A stretch of 64,000 bases of DNA from CAVRUD01 sp963849635. Its GTDB lineage: Bacteria > Chloroflexota > Chloroflexia > Thermomicrobiales > UBA6265. The DNA is taken from NCBI GenBank assembly GCA_963849635.1, contig CAWKIA010000010.1, positions 68,267-132,266 of the forward strand, in the 5' to 3' direction. This document shows, in pieces, positions 17,456 through 28,335 of this stretch. Below the pieces are notes generated by a model. That model saw only the letters and a program-made list of their open reading frames with translations, was not told the origin of the DNA and ran no database searches. The first letter of the stretch is position 1. Each line of letters begins with the position of its first letter. Both the position numbers and the translations under genes were made by a program.

Positions 17456-19929
17456 GCGAGCCGTCAACGCTACCCGTACACCGGATCGACGCTTCCGTCC
17501 GGGTCTCCTCCACGGGAATGGTGGACCTATTCGCAACACCACGAATGTACCGAGAATGGCGGCCACTGTCGCTCCGGTGATGGTCGCTCCGATAAAAGCC
17601 AGCCGGACCTCGTAGCGGAACTCGACGGTTGCAATCGAAGCTGGAATCTCGACGGCGCGAAAGAGGTGGTTTGCTCGATAGATCGGCGTCTCTTTCCCGT
17701 TGACGTACGCCTTCCAGTCCGGGTCGAACATCTCGCTGAGCACGAGTAACCCGGCGCTCTGCGTGTCGGTCCTGACGGAGATGTAGTCGTCAGAATACGT
17801 CGTGATGACCGCGGTGCTCGCCGTTGGGTCTGGCGGTTCGACCAGCTCCGGCGGTGTTTCTTCGAGCAAAGCCGTGGTGCGCGGGTCGACCGCGCCTGAC
17901 GCCAGCGCCGCCAGATGCCGCATCCGCCGTCGTCTGCCGCGCGGAATGAACAACCCAGGATCTTGGTAGTGCCGCGGCGTTCTCGAGCACGCGTACCTGC
18001 TCGTCTATGTAGACGGTGCGGTGACGCTCTAGCAGGTCCAAGAGGTCGGTGCGGCCGGGCGGAACCTCGCTCGGCACGACGATGTACCGGGCATTCAGTA
18101 GATTGAGCAACGGAGAGTCGAGTCCGGACTCGAAGATGTTGGCGTCGTGGTACTCCTGCCCGGTGCCGTTGAGGGCGGTGATGTATTCGACGTAGCGCTG
18201 AGGCTGGACGGGGTTGTAGCCCTGGACATCCTGGAGACCAAACAGCGTCGCCCGGTTATTGACCAGAAGCGCCCGCGTGATCGGCTCGGCGAACTCGTAC
18301 CGATACGGAATGATGTACCCGTTGGCAAGGGAAGCGATGGCCGGATCGTAGCCGAAGAACCGGGCAGGCTCGCGCTCAGTCTCCTCCTGCCAGAAAGGCC
18401 GCTGCCCCGCTCGAATCGAAATACTCTTCGGCGTCGATCCGGTGATAGCCTCCGTACGGCGCCTTGGTGGCAAGGGATCTACCTGCGGCCAGCAGGTCAG
18501 TCGCAACGACGATCACCAGGGCGGCCAGGATGGAGTGACGGACCACTGGTGACGATGTCCTCATCGCGAGCCAGAGGATCGCGGCCACACACACTACCGA
18601 CGCGATCGCCCGTGGCGGCACCCCGGCACCGACAATCGCCAGGCCAATGACGATCGCCGCTGGAATGGTCATGACGGACCGCTTCCAGATCGTGAAGCTC
18701 ACGCGGTTGCAAATTTCGCTCACGAGCGCCCCGGCAAGCATGGCCGGAGCGATGAATCCCACAAGCATGACCCGCTCAGGCCAGTGGCTGTGCAGCGCCT
18801 CAAAACGCGGCAGGACGGCGTACAGCAGATCATGGAAGGGGGTCGAGCGCGGGGCCGACAGGATCATGCCCACAGTCCCAAGACCTATGAAATACGGAGC
18901 TGCATATCGCCCCCGGGCCAGGGCGATCGCCAGAAAAACAAGCGCGAGTGTCGCGACACCGGGGTAGTAGAAGTGCGAGAGAAATAGCCGGTCCCACACG
19001 TCGCCGGGAATCGCACCGCCGACGACGGATGCCCATGCTCCTTGCCCGGCGTACTCACCGTCCGCGACATTCGAACGAGCGATGTAGGCAAGCCGCGGCA
19101 GCATTCCAGCTGCAGCGAGTCCGAATCCGATGCCGAACACGGCCGCGCTATGGCCGAAAAGTCGACTGGTTCGCGATATGGGCGACTTGGGACAGTCTGG
19201 ATCTGGAGAGACGGCAGTGCGGTAGACGATGTAAGAACCAACCGCCAGGAGCAAGTAGTAACTCCCTTGCCCCAACCATGCCGCCAGCACCTGACTGATC
19301 GCCAGGCCAGCGATGGTCCAACCGGTCAACTTGGTTCGCCAGTCACGCGCCTGGAGCGCAATCTCGGTCCCAAGCAGGGCAGCCGGCACCCAGGCAGCGA
19401 CCTCCAATGCTGCGGGACAACACACCGACCGGCTGTAGACCGGCCCCGTCAACTCAAAGGAGACTGCGGCTACGCTCGCCGCGACGATCGGCATCCCCAA
19501 CACTCGAGCCAGCGCATACGCCCCGCCGGCGGCAAGCAAGAGGTGGCCGAGGACAAACAGGGGAGCGGCTAACGGAATTGGGAGGATGGTAAAGACCACC
19601 ATCGCGGGCAAGTAGGACCAGCCCGACTGCGGATCCGCGGCAAACGGCGCCCCCGAGAACTGAGCACTGCTCCATCCTGGGAAGTCCCCGGACCGGATCT
19701 GTTCCCCAAGGTAGCTGTACCACGGGTAGAACTGAATGGCTGAATCCTGGCCGACGAGCAATCCTCCCCGTAGCAAGTGGATTCCCGCCAGGCACGTCAC
19801 CACCGCGATCGCGATGATCCCGCCTCGCTCCGCACGAACGCGAGCAAGCGTCCGTGATCGCTGAAATCGGGGCACCAGGTTTAGACGGAACGGCCATCTC
19901 CGCCCAGAGTTCGAGCTGGTGATCGTCAT
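17456..19929 (-). CDS. YfhO-family polytopic membrane protein (glycosyltransferase-like), two frameshifts
   Basis: About 810 residues when three frames are joined. It starts at ATG 19929, overlapping the PAP2 stop as ATGA. The N-terminal 520 residues hold a dozen hydrophobic helices with the early loop GQDSAIQFYPWYSYLGEQI, typical of YfhO/GT-C proteins. Near 18390 the frame changes (AAAFL into QEETEREPARFFGYD), and again near 17935 (HSARQ into MRHLAALASGAVDPR). The C-terminus has the family segment LSEMFDPDWKAYVNGKETPI and a last helix ending near 17540. The true stop is unclear: the last frame stays open to 17234, across the end of the mannosidase, or a TAG at 17527 is used if another shift exists. 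Confidence 0.75.
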
Positions 19930-20789
19930 CCCCAACCTGATTTCCTCCCGAGAGCCATTTGTACCAGGGACGGGCGGACGGCAAGGAGCCATCGGCTCGC
20001 CACCCGATCAAGCCCAATCGCGGCCACGACCACGGCGAGCCCTCCCACGATATCGAGCCAGAAGTGATTTCCCGTCGCCATCACAGCCAAGCTCATAAGC
20101 ATGACATGCGTGACGCCAATCACTGCCCCGATGCGCATCCATGGCACGGCGACCGCAATCCAGGCAGCGGCGACGATGCTCCAGCCGATGTGCATACTCG
20201 GCATCGCCGCGTACTGATTGGCTCCGGCCAAACCGCCGCTCTTTGAAACCGTACCGCCTACCACGGCCAGCGTATCAATGAAGTCATAACCGTACGGCGC
20301 CATGAACCTCGGCGGAGCGAGGGGATAGAGGGCAAACCAGGGGAAAGCGACGAGTGTCGCCCAAAGGAAAAGCCGGCGAACGCGCCGGAAGCCCGCCGGC
20401 GCGAAGATCACGGCGAGCGCGGCCGCCAGGAATACGGCGGGCTTCATATTGCGGTAGTACGCATTGAAAAATTCGATGATCCAATCGTGATCGAGGGCAA
20501 ACCGCTGGAGCGGGAGTTCCACTCGTTCGACAGGTAGCCACAACGCGCGCTGGAGGTCGATTACCTGAAGTGCATGGTCAAATGCCACGGCTGACGACCG
20601 CTGCCAGATGGACCGTCGCACGACGGAGTAGGCTTGCAAGATCAGGTAGATCGTCCCAATCTGGACGATCAGATAGAGGGTCATCCGCGAAATGCGCCGA
20701 GCGTGGAGCAAGGTGAACGCCTGCGGATCGGCGCGACGCCCGACCGGCCGGTCCTGGACTGGCTCGGATTGGTTAGACAGGCTCCGCAC
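19926..20789 (-). CDS. PAP2-superfamily membrane phosphatase / phosphotransferase (Aur1-like)
   Basis: A 287-residue membrane protein with about six helices. Phosphatase motifs are LAPPRFM (a degenerate motif 1 as in inositolphosphotransferase-like proteins), MPSMHIGWS (motif 2, with catalytic His) and GNHFWLDIVGG (motif 3, His and Asp). This pattern is that of the Aur1/inositol-phosphorylceramide-synthase-like branch, which transfers head groups or dephosphorylates lipids. The start is GTG 20789, with GGGAG about 9 bases upstream. It is coupled to the downstream YfhO-type gene by an ATGA overlap, so both probably serve envelope glycolipid or glycopolymer assembly (inference). Confidence 0.83.
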   Translation of the reverse strand: MRSLSNQSEPVQDRPVGRRADPQAFTLLHARRISRMTLYLIVQIGTIYLILQAYSVVRRSIWQRSSAVAFDHALQVIDLQRALWLPVERVELPLQRFALDHDWIIEFFNAYYRNMKPAVFLAAALAVIFAPAGFRRVRRLFLWATLVAFPWFALYPLAPPRFMAPYGYDFIDTLAVVGGTVSKSGGLAGANQYAAMPSMHIGWSIVAAAWIAVAVPWMRIGAVIGVTHVMLMSLAVMATGNHFWLDIVGGLAVVVAAIGLDRVASRWLLAVRPSLVQMALGRKSGWG

Positions 20790-21103
20790 CGTTCCAATCT
20801 CCCGAGCGAGCAGTATCCGCGCCGGCTATTTCGTCAAACATCGCCGCTGTCCGCAACTTCCCGGCCAAGAGGATCGCATGTACTCCCCCTACTTGCAGAT
20901 CCTGGCAAGCCAAATGGACCTGAGCGAGAGCATCAGCGATCATCTCGACTGTGTCCGCGTGATACAGGCGCCGTCCACCTCGTGCGGTGACGCCTGAGCG
21001 TGTAGTCAAACCAGATGCGCGTCGAACTCACCATCCAACCAAGGTAGGCTGTTGAACGGATTCCACGGCCAACGTATCTCGCTCGATAGTCCAGGAGAGC
21101 AGT
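20790..21103. other. intergenic region upstream of PAP2 and pgi
   Basis: A 314-base divergent promoter region. It holds one weak minus-strand reading frame (20773-21009, TTG start, 78 codons) that would overlap the PAP2 start by 17 bases; I cannot support it as a gene. AGGAGAGCAGT directly before 21104 is the pgi ribosome binding site. No repeat or RNA gene is visible. Confidence 0.4.
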
Positions 21104-22729
<1,626 letters not shown>

Positions 22730-22751
22730 CCTGGGCAGGCCCCTTCCAAGT

Positions 22752-23264
22752 TCAGTTGCCGGTCACCGTCGGATCGAGCAGATACCGCTCGCGCCAGGCT
22801 TCGGCCTGCTCCTCGGGGACGCGGACGAACGTGCCCGTGGCATCCGCCAGGATCTGGTCGGAAGCCGCATCGACAAGTGACGCCGCGACCTCGACGGTCC
22901 GGCTGCGCAACGCAACGATATTCGCGCTGGCGATGGTGGCGGCGCCAACGGCTACTGGTCGTCGGAAACGAACCCGGAGGTCGCCTGTTACCGCCCAGAT
23001 CTCCTGGGCGTAGAGAGCCCAGGCCATCACCTCATCGAGCACGGTCGTTACGACGCCGCCGTGAACGACGCCGGTGTAGCCTTCGTGGCGTTGCTCGGGT
23101 GTAAAAGGGGCAAGGACTCCGTCCCGTGAGCGATAAAACGTGAGCTTGAGTCCAAAGTGATTGAGGCGGCCGCACCCAAAACAGTAGTGGTCATCCCGGA
23201 CTTCAATTCGGGCTGACTCGGCAAGGGCGTTTTCCACTGGAGTGATTTCGCCTTTCCGGATCAT
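22752..23264 (-). CDS. PaaI-type hotdog-fold thioesterase
   Basis: A 170-residue single hotdog domain that probably hydrolyses acyl-CoA thioesters. Features seen are CFGCGRLNHFGLKL near the N-terminus, then EGYTGVVHGGVVTTVLDEVMAWA with the family HGG turn and the general-base region on the following helix, and DLRVRFRRPVAVG. The CFGCG N-terminal motif is common in this subgroup. I chose ATG 23264; a TTG at 23282 would add six residues but runs into the terminator of the upstream gene. The gene converges on pgi with a 22-base gap. Confidence 0.85.
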   Translation of the reverse strand: MIRKGEITPVENALAESARIEVRDDHYCFGCGRLNHFGLKLTFYRSRDGVLAPFTPEQRHEGYTGVVHGGVVTTVLDEVMAWALYAQEIWAVTGDLRVRFRRPVAVGAATIASANIVALRSRTVEVAASLVDAASDQILADATGTFVRVPEEQAEAWRERYLLDPTVTGN

Positions 23265-23280
23265 GATTTTCCAATGTGGC

Positions 23281-23322
23281 AAAAGTAAACGACCGCCTCG
23301 GCACTAGTGCCGGGGCGGTCGT
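23281..23322 (-). terminator. Rho-independent terminator after the small cysteine-containing gene
   Basis: A long stem (ACGACCGCC pairs with GGCGGTCGT, inner CGGCAC with GTGCCG, one T-G pair) spans 23289-23322. On the minus strand it is followed by TTTACTTTTG, a T-rich tail. It sits between the stop of the gene at 23372 and the thioesterase start. Confidence 0.83.
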
Positions 23323-23371
23323 CTCAAGCTGTCAGACGGGGAGCGGTCCAGCGACGAATCATGGGAAACCC

Positions 23372-23647
23372 CTATTCGTCGGTTGACCTGTCGGACTGGG
23401 CCCCGACCGCCTCCAGGGCGACCGAGGTATGCTCCGGGTGAAGTTGCCAACAGTCGTTCTGGTCCTCGGTGGCGAGACACCGTACCGTGTCCTCATCGCG
23501 ACGCAATGCCCATCCCAGATGACATCGCATCACGACTCGCGGCGGGTCGCCGAGCATCAGACGTGTCCGGATCAGCATCGGACACCCGTAGCGCCCCACT
23601 TCCGCCCCGTCCTCGTTCCCGAGGACCAGGTGTTGGGCGCGGTCCAT
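23372..23647 (-). CDS. small conserved cysteine-containing protein, function unknown
   Basis: A 91-residue protein. The core is YGCPMLIRTRLMLGDPPR, then VVMRCHLGWALRRDEDTVRC and NDCWQLHPEHT, with four spaced cysteines (about residues 24, 44, 57, 68), suggesting a metal-binding or disulfide mini-domain. From memory, similar short proteins occur in Thermomicrobia genomes, but I cannot name a family. ATG 23647 is chosen because AAGGA lies about 9 bases upstream; an in-frame GTG/ATG at 23698 lacks one. It is followed by its own terminator. Confidence 0.6.
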   Translation of the reverse strand: MDRAQHLVLGNEDGAEVGRYGCPMLIRTRLMLGDPPRVVMRCHLGWALRRDEDTVRCLATEDQNDCWQLHPEHTSVALEAVGAQSDRSTDE

Positions 23648-23796
23648 TGTGCGGATTCCTTCCTCGCAACTCGGGTCTGGGCCGCCGAACCTCCCCATGA
23701 TGTCCGGCGTCGATTGGTCCCGAAGGTCACCATGGACCCGGTCGGAGTATAGCGCAGGCGGGTCAACTTTCCGTTAAGTCGCGCGACCAAATGGAG

Positions 23797-24715
23797 TTAG
23801 CGGCCAACGAATTGGCGGAGGACAAACACGGCATTGGCGGGGCGTTCCGCAATACGTCGGGTGAAATACGGATACCACTCTGTTCCGTATGGCACGTAGA
23901 TCCGCATTCCGTACCCCGCGCGGGAGAGTTCGTCCTGCGCGTCCCTGCGCACTCCATACAGCATCTGGAACTCGAACTGGTCGAGGCGCACACCCTGCCG
24001 GCGCACATAGTCCTGAGCTTCGGCGATGAGGTCGGGGTCATGCGTAGCAATAGCAGGAAAGATTCCGACGTCGAGCAGCCTGCGCATCAGGCGCAGGTAG
24101 CTGTCGTCTACCTGCTTGCGATCGCGGAACGCGATCTCTCCAGGCTCTGCAGTAAGCCCCTTTGACCAACCGCACCCGAATCTTGGCGGAAATGAGGCGC
24201 TCGAGGTCGGCCTCCGACCGCTTGAGGTAGCTCTGGATGACCGTCCCGACAGTCCCGGGAAAAGCAGCATGCTGTGCTTCGGTGATCGCCACCGTGCGTT
24301 CGGTGTAGGAGGAGCCTTCCATGTCGACGCGTACGAAACCGCCGACGTCTTTGGCCGCGGCGAGCACCCTGGTGAGCAAGCTGGTGGCGACCTGCTCGCC
24401 GAGATCCAGGCCAAGCATCGTTAACTTGATCGAGATGTTGGGCTCCAGCCCCTCCGCCGCAAGCCGTTCGAGGATGCTGACATAGGTCTCGGCGGCCGCC
24501 TCGGCCTCCTGAACCGTCGAGACGTTCTCGCCGAGCTGGTCGAGCGTGGTCGACATCCCCTGATTCGCTATGCCCCGCACCGCCGCCACAGCGGATTCGA
24601 TTTCCTCGCCGGCGACGAACCGCTTGACGAGCCCCCCGGCATGACGCCGGACAAGCCCTTCCATCCGATCGCTGTCGGCGACGGCGAGCAGAGGCTTGCG
24701 GAGCAGTTGCTGCAT
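23797..24715 (-). CDS. proline dehydrogenase, frameshifted near 24155
   Basis: FAD enzyme that oxidises proline to pyrroline-5-carboxylate, about 305 residues when joined and so the stand-alone type. The first frame carries SIKLTMLGLDLGE, FVRVDMEGSSYTERT, VIQSYLKRSEADL and RVRLVKGAY. It then breaks, and the next frame continues with AEPGEIAFRDRKQVDDSYLRL, IATHDPDLI, FEFQMLYGVRRD and the C-terminal YVPYGTEWYPYFTRRIAERPAN. One extra base at TACTGCAG (about 24155-24160) explains the change. The start is ATG 24715, with AAGGA 7 bases upstream. No pyrroline-5-carboxylate dehydrogenase gene is adjacent. Confidence 0.88.
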
Positions 24716-24768
24716 GGTCATGTCCTTTGCACGCGAGGCGATCGAATCTGCACGCCCGAACTCTACGC

Positions 24769-25953
24769 CTACGGTGCCACAACCCTGTAGATCGTGCCGT
24801 CAAACGCAGTCAGGTAAAGCTCGCCGGAGGCATCCTCGGCGAACGAACTGATGGCGAGATCGGTACTGACCGGTTCAGTTAGTTGCCAGGAGCCGCCGCT
24901 ATCGCGGCCGAGCCCCCAGACATTGCCGCTGCCGAAGTCCGCAAAAATGTACACCCCGATAAGCTCGGAATCGGACTCGCCCCGGTAGACATAGCCGCCT
25001 GTGACCACATTGCCCAGGTCGCGGCCATATTCGGCAATGGGGAGCACCGTTCCATCGGAATCACAGCCCGAACTGTCTCGGAAGCACTGGGACCCTTCCA
25101 GGATATTCCAGCCATAGTTTTCGCCGCCGGGGCTGCCGGCCGCTTGAAAGCTAATCTCTTCGCGAGCACCTTGGCCGACATCCCCGATGTACAGGTCACC
25201 GGTCTCGCGATCGAAGCTGAACCGCCACGGGTTGCGAAACCCGTACGCCCAGATCTCTGGAGCCGCGCCTTCCTGGTCCACGAACGGATTGTCGTCTGGG
25301 ATTCGGTACGCCCGTTCGTCTGAATCGAAGTCGCCACTGACGTCCAGTCGCAAGATTTTCCCCAGGAGCACGCGCACGTTCTGACCGTTCCCTTCCGGGT
25401 CGCCGCCGGATCCTCCATCACCGAGTCCGGCATAGAGATAGCCGTCAGCACCAAACATGACTAGGCCGCCGTTGTGGTTGCGGTAAGGATCTTCGACTGA
25501 GATCAAAATGCGCTCCGAGTCGGGATCGGCTTGATTTGGATCGTCGGCGGAGACCTCGAAGCGGGCGATCACGTTCGTGCTATTGAGGCCCGTGTAGCCG
25601 ACGAAGAAGCGGCCGTTCTCGGCGTAATCGGGATCGAACGCCATGCTGAGCAGACCCTGCTCAGAGCCACTCGTCTCGATCTCACCGGTGAGATCCAGGA
25701 ACGGCTGCTCCAACACCTCACCATCAACGACGATCCGGATCAATCCTGCCTGCTCGACGACGAACAAGCGTCCGCTGCCGTCATCGGGATCGGCAAGAAA
25801 GACAGGCCGCTCGAACCCTTCGGCAAACGGAGCGAATGCGATGTCAAACGCCCGCGGATCCCATTGCCGCTCGTCGGTACCGTCTTGGGCCATCGCGGGG
25901 CGAATGCCCAGAAGACAGGCAAGACTGATCACCGCGAGGGTCTTGAAAATCAT
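24769..25953 (-). CDS. exported PQQ-type sugar dehydrogenase (soluble glucose dehydrogenase / Gdh-B family beta-propeller)
   Basis: About 394 residues: signal peptide (MIFKTLAVISLACLLGIRPAMA) then a six-bladed beta-propeller. Typical segments are FERPVFLADPDDGSGRLFVVEQAG, SEQGLLSMAFDPDYAENGRFF, NHNGGLVMFGADGYLYAGLGDGG, APEIWAYGFRNPWRFSFDR and IGDVGQGAREEI, which form the cofactor and calcium site in this family. The enzyme oxidises an aldose or similar substrate in the extracytoplasmic space. Many homologues are annotated as such without proof of PQQ use. The start at 25953 begins the signal peptide; an upstream GTG would add a charged 23-residue extension. Confidence 0.85.
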   Translation of the reverse strand: MIFKTLAVISLACLLGIRPAMAQDGTDERQWDPRAFDIAFAPFAEGFERPVFLADPDDGSGRLFVVEQAGLIRIVVDGEVLEQPFLDLTGEIETSGSEQGLLSMAFDPDYAENGRFFVGYTGLNSTNVIARFEVSADDPNQADPDSERILISVEDPYRNHNGGLVMFGADGYLYAGLGDGGSGGDPEGNGQNVRVLLGKILRLDVSGDFDSDERAYRIPDDNPFVDQEGAAPEIWAYGFRNPWRFSFDRETGDLYIGDVGQGAREEISFQAAGSPGGENYGWNILEGSQCFRDSSGCDSDGTVLPIAEYGRDLGNVVTGGYVYRGESDSELIGVYIFADFGSGNVWGLGRDSGGSWQLTEPVSTDLAISSFAEDASGELYLTAFDGTIYRVVAP

Positions 25954-26150
25954 GTGCGCCCGCCTGGCCACGTCCTTCGCCACCCGCGAGTTCGACTGCA
26001 CGTGGTACTCAGGTCGTCCCATGGTTCACTCCCATTGCGTCTGATGCCGGGAATCTGCGTCGGCAACACCACCGTATACTTCACGAACCCCGGGCTGTCC
26101 GGGCGTTGCGCTCGCTCGGCGGGCGCTGTCCGGATAGGTACGAGGCCGCT

Positions 26151-26846
26151 GTGGACGACCACGCCGATCAACCCGCGCAACTCGACCCATTGCCTCCCAA
26201 AGCACAAGTCGAATCGACCCGCCGGGGCGGGCGTTTCGTTCGCGAACTGGTCGAGACCGCCCTCATCGCGGTGTTGATCTACGTCGCGATTCGCTCGCTG
26301 ATCCTGCCGTACGAGGTGGAGGGGGCGAGCATGAACCCCAACCTTCACAATAGCGACCGCCTCCTCGTCAGCCGCCAATCCTACCTGCACGTTGACGTGA
26401 TCGGTGTCTTCGGCTTCTTGCCCTGGGTTGATGGCTCCGGAAGCCATGACGTCTACCCGTTCGGTCAACCAGAGCGCGGCGATGTGATCGTCTTCGAACC
26501 ACCCGTCACGCCCGCATCGAACCAGCCGTACGTCAAGCGGATCATCGGCCTCCCCGGTGAGCGCATCTCTTTCGACAATGGCTACGTCTACGTCGACGGG
26601 GTGAAACTCGACGAGACGTACATCGACGGCGCCATCACCGTTTGCGACGATCAAGCTGCTTGCGACCTTGCTGAAGTTCCAGTCCCCGACGGGATGGTCT
26701 ATGTTCTCGGAGATAATCGGCGGCGCAGCGAGGACTCGCGGACGTTCGGGTTTGTCGATGTCGACAGCATCATTGGTCAGGCTGTCTTTACCAACTGGCC
26801 GATCGACGACTTTGGTCCGGTCTCGGGCGGTGACTACAACCGCTAG
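26151..26846 (+). CDS. lepB: signal peptidase I
   Basis: About 231 residues. It removes signal peptides from exported preproteins. There is one N-terminal transmembrane helix (ETALIAVLIYVAIRSLIL), then box B with the nucleophile Ser60 (EGASMNPNL), box D with the general base Lys129 (YVKRIIGLPGERI), and box E as GDNRRRSEDSR. A 20-residue insertion (VDVIGVFGFLPWVDG) lies between boxes B and C. The GTG at 26151 has GAGG 5 bases upstream; a longer form from 26106 is possible but codes for an unlikely N-terminus. Confidence 0.92.
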   Translation: MDDHADQPAQLDPLPPKAQVESTRRGGRFVRELVETALIAVLIYVAIRSLILPYEVEGASMNPNLHNSDRLLVSRQSYLHVDVIGVFGFLPWVDGSGSHDVYPFGQPERGDVIVFEPPVTPASNQPYVKRIIGLPGERISFDNGYVYVDGVKLDETYIDGAITVCDDQAACDLAEVPVPDGMVYVLGDNRRRSEDSRTFGFVDVDSIIGQAVFTNWPIDDFGPVSGGDYNR

Positions 26847-26923
26847 CCGCTAAGCTGCTCAAGGACAATACCGATCGAGCGGGGTAACGGTTCCCTGCAT
26901 TACGAAGTATGGAGGCGAACTTC

Positions 26924-28102
26924 ATGGCGACCGATCTCCGGCTGGCATCGCGGATGAGCAGGCTGGGAACGGAAACAGCGTTCGAGGTGCTGGTCCGGGC
27001 CAAGGCGCTGGAAGCTCAAGGCAAAGACGTCATTCACCTGGAGATCGGTGAACCAGACTTCGATACTCCCTCCAATGTCATCGAGGCCGGCTGCGAGGCC
27101 CTCAAGAGCGGCTGGACCCACTACGGCCCTTCCGCCGGGCAGCCAGAATTGCGCGCCGCCATCGCTAACTACATCAATTCCTCACGCGGAACCGCGTTTG
27201 AGGCCGATCAGGTGATCGTTACTCCAGGCGGCAAGCCGGTGATGTTCTTCGTCATCCTCGCCCTGGTCGAAGCCGGCGACGAGGCCCTTTTTCCCGACCC
27301 CGGCTTCCCGATCTACCGCTCGATGATCGACTTTGCCGGAGCCACCGCAGTTCCGATCCCCTTGCGCGAAGAGCGGGCCTTCGGCATCGACCTCGAAGAG
27401 TTGGCCAGCCTGATCACGCCAAAGTCGAAACTGCTGATCCTCAATAGCCCCGCGAACCCGACAGGCGGGGTGCTCACCCGAGATGAGATTGCCGAGATTG
27501 CCCGCCTGGCCGTCGAGAATGAACTGATTGTCCTGGCTGACGAGATCTACAGTGAGTTGATCTACGAGGGCGAACACGTCTCCATCGCGACCATGCCCGG
27601 AATGGCGGATCGGACGATCATCCTCGACGGCTTCTCCAAGACCTACGCGATGACCGGCTGGCGCCTGGGCTACGGCCTGATGCCCCGCCCGCTTGTCGAA
27701 GCCGTCAATCGCCTGATGGTCAATAGCGTCTCTTGCACGTCGATGGCCGTCCAGCGAGCGGGACTCGCCGCCCTCACCGGCCCGCAGGATGAAGTCGCGG
27801 CGATGCGGGAAGCGTTCCGCACCCGCCGTGACCTGATCGTCGGTGGACTGAACGAGATCGCCGGGATCTCGTGCCTGTCCCCGAAGGGCGCGTTTTACGC
27901 ATTCCCGAACATTAGCGCGTTGGGTGTAACGAGCAAGCAGTTCGCCGACCGCCTCCTGGACGAGTTCGGCGTTGCCGCGCTAGCGGGGACGGCATTTGGC
28001 GGACACGGTGAGGGTTATCTGCGCCTTTCGACGGCAAACTCGGAAGCGAATCTCTCACGCGCTCTTGATCGGATCGACCAGGCGGCGCGTTCATTCCAGT
28101 AG
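26924..28102 (+). CDS. class I/II PLP-dependent aminotransferase (aspartate-aminotransferase-like)
   Basis: A 392-residue fold-type I aminotransferase. Signatures are IGEPDFDTPSNV and HYGPSAGQPELR at the N-terminus, NSPANPTGGVLT for phosphate and substrate binding, LADEIYSELIY, and the PLP lysine K239 in DGFSKTYAMTGWRLGYG. This is the aspartate/alanine/aromatic aminotransferase subgroup (I-gamma); substrate choice cannot be fixed. ATG 26924 is preceded by GGAGG with 8-base spacing; the in-frame ATG at 26909 overlaps that site and is unlikely. Confidence 0.93.
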   Translation: MATDLRLASRMSRLGTETAFEVLVRAKALEAQGKDVIHLEIGEPDFDTPSNVIEAGCEALKSGWTHYGPSAGQPELRAAIANYINSSRGTAFEADQVIVTPGGKPVMFFVILALVEAGDEALFPDPGFPIYRSMIDFAGATAVPIPLREERAFGIDLEELASLITPKSKLLILNSPANPTGGVLTRDEIAEIARLAVENELIVLADEIYSELIYEGEHVSIATMPGMADRTIILDGFSKTYAMTGWRLGYGLMPRPLVEAVNRLMVNSVSCTSMAVQRAGLAALTGPQDEVAAMREAFRTRRDLIVGGLNEIAGISCLSPKGAFYAFPNISALGVTSKQFADRLLDEFGVAALAGTAFGGHGEGYLRLSTANSEANLSRALDRIDQAARSFQ

Positions 28103-28335
28103 GTGGGATCACCTCGAGCGCGCAAAAACCCTGCACCAAATAAATCCTTGTTTCGCCCATATCCCGCGGCTATAGTCAGACATGGACCGGGGCACAGGTA
28201 ACAGAGCGATTTGGTCCAACGCCATCTCGGCTAGTGCGTCATAGATCCAAGCGACACGACAACGGTTGGTCGACGTCGAGGCAATAGGCGGCGCATGTCG
28301 CGCCTGCCGGATGCCATCGGTGGAGGACCCTGGAC

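Noticed and set aside
20773..21009. 78-codon minus-strand frame between PAP2 and pgi
   Set aside because: TTG start without ribosome site, overlap with the PAP2 start, no domain.
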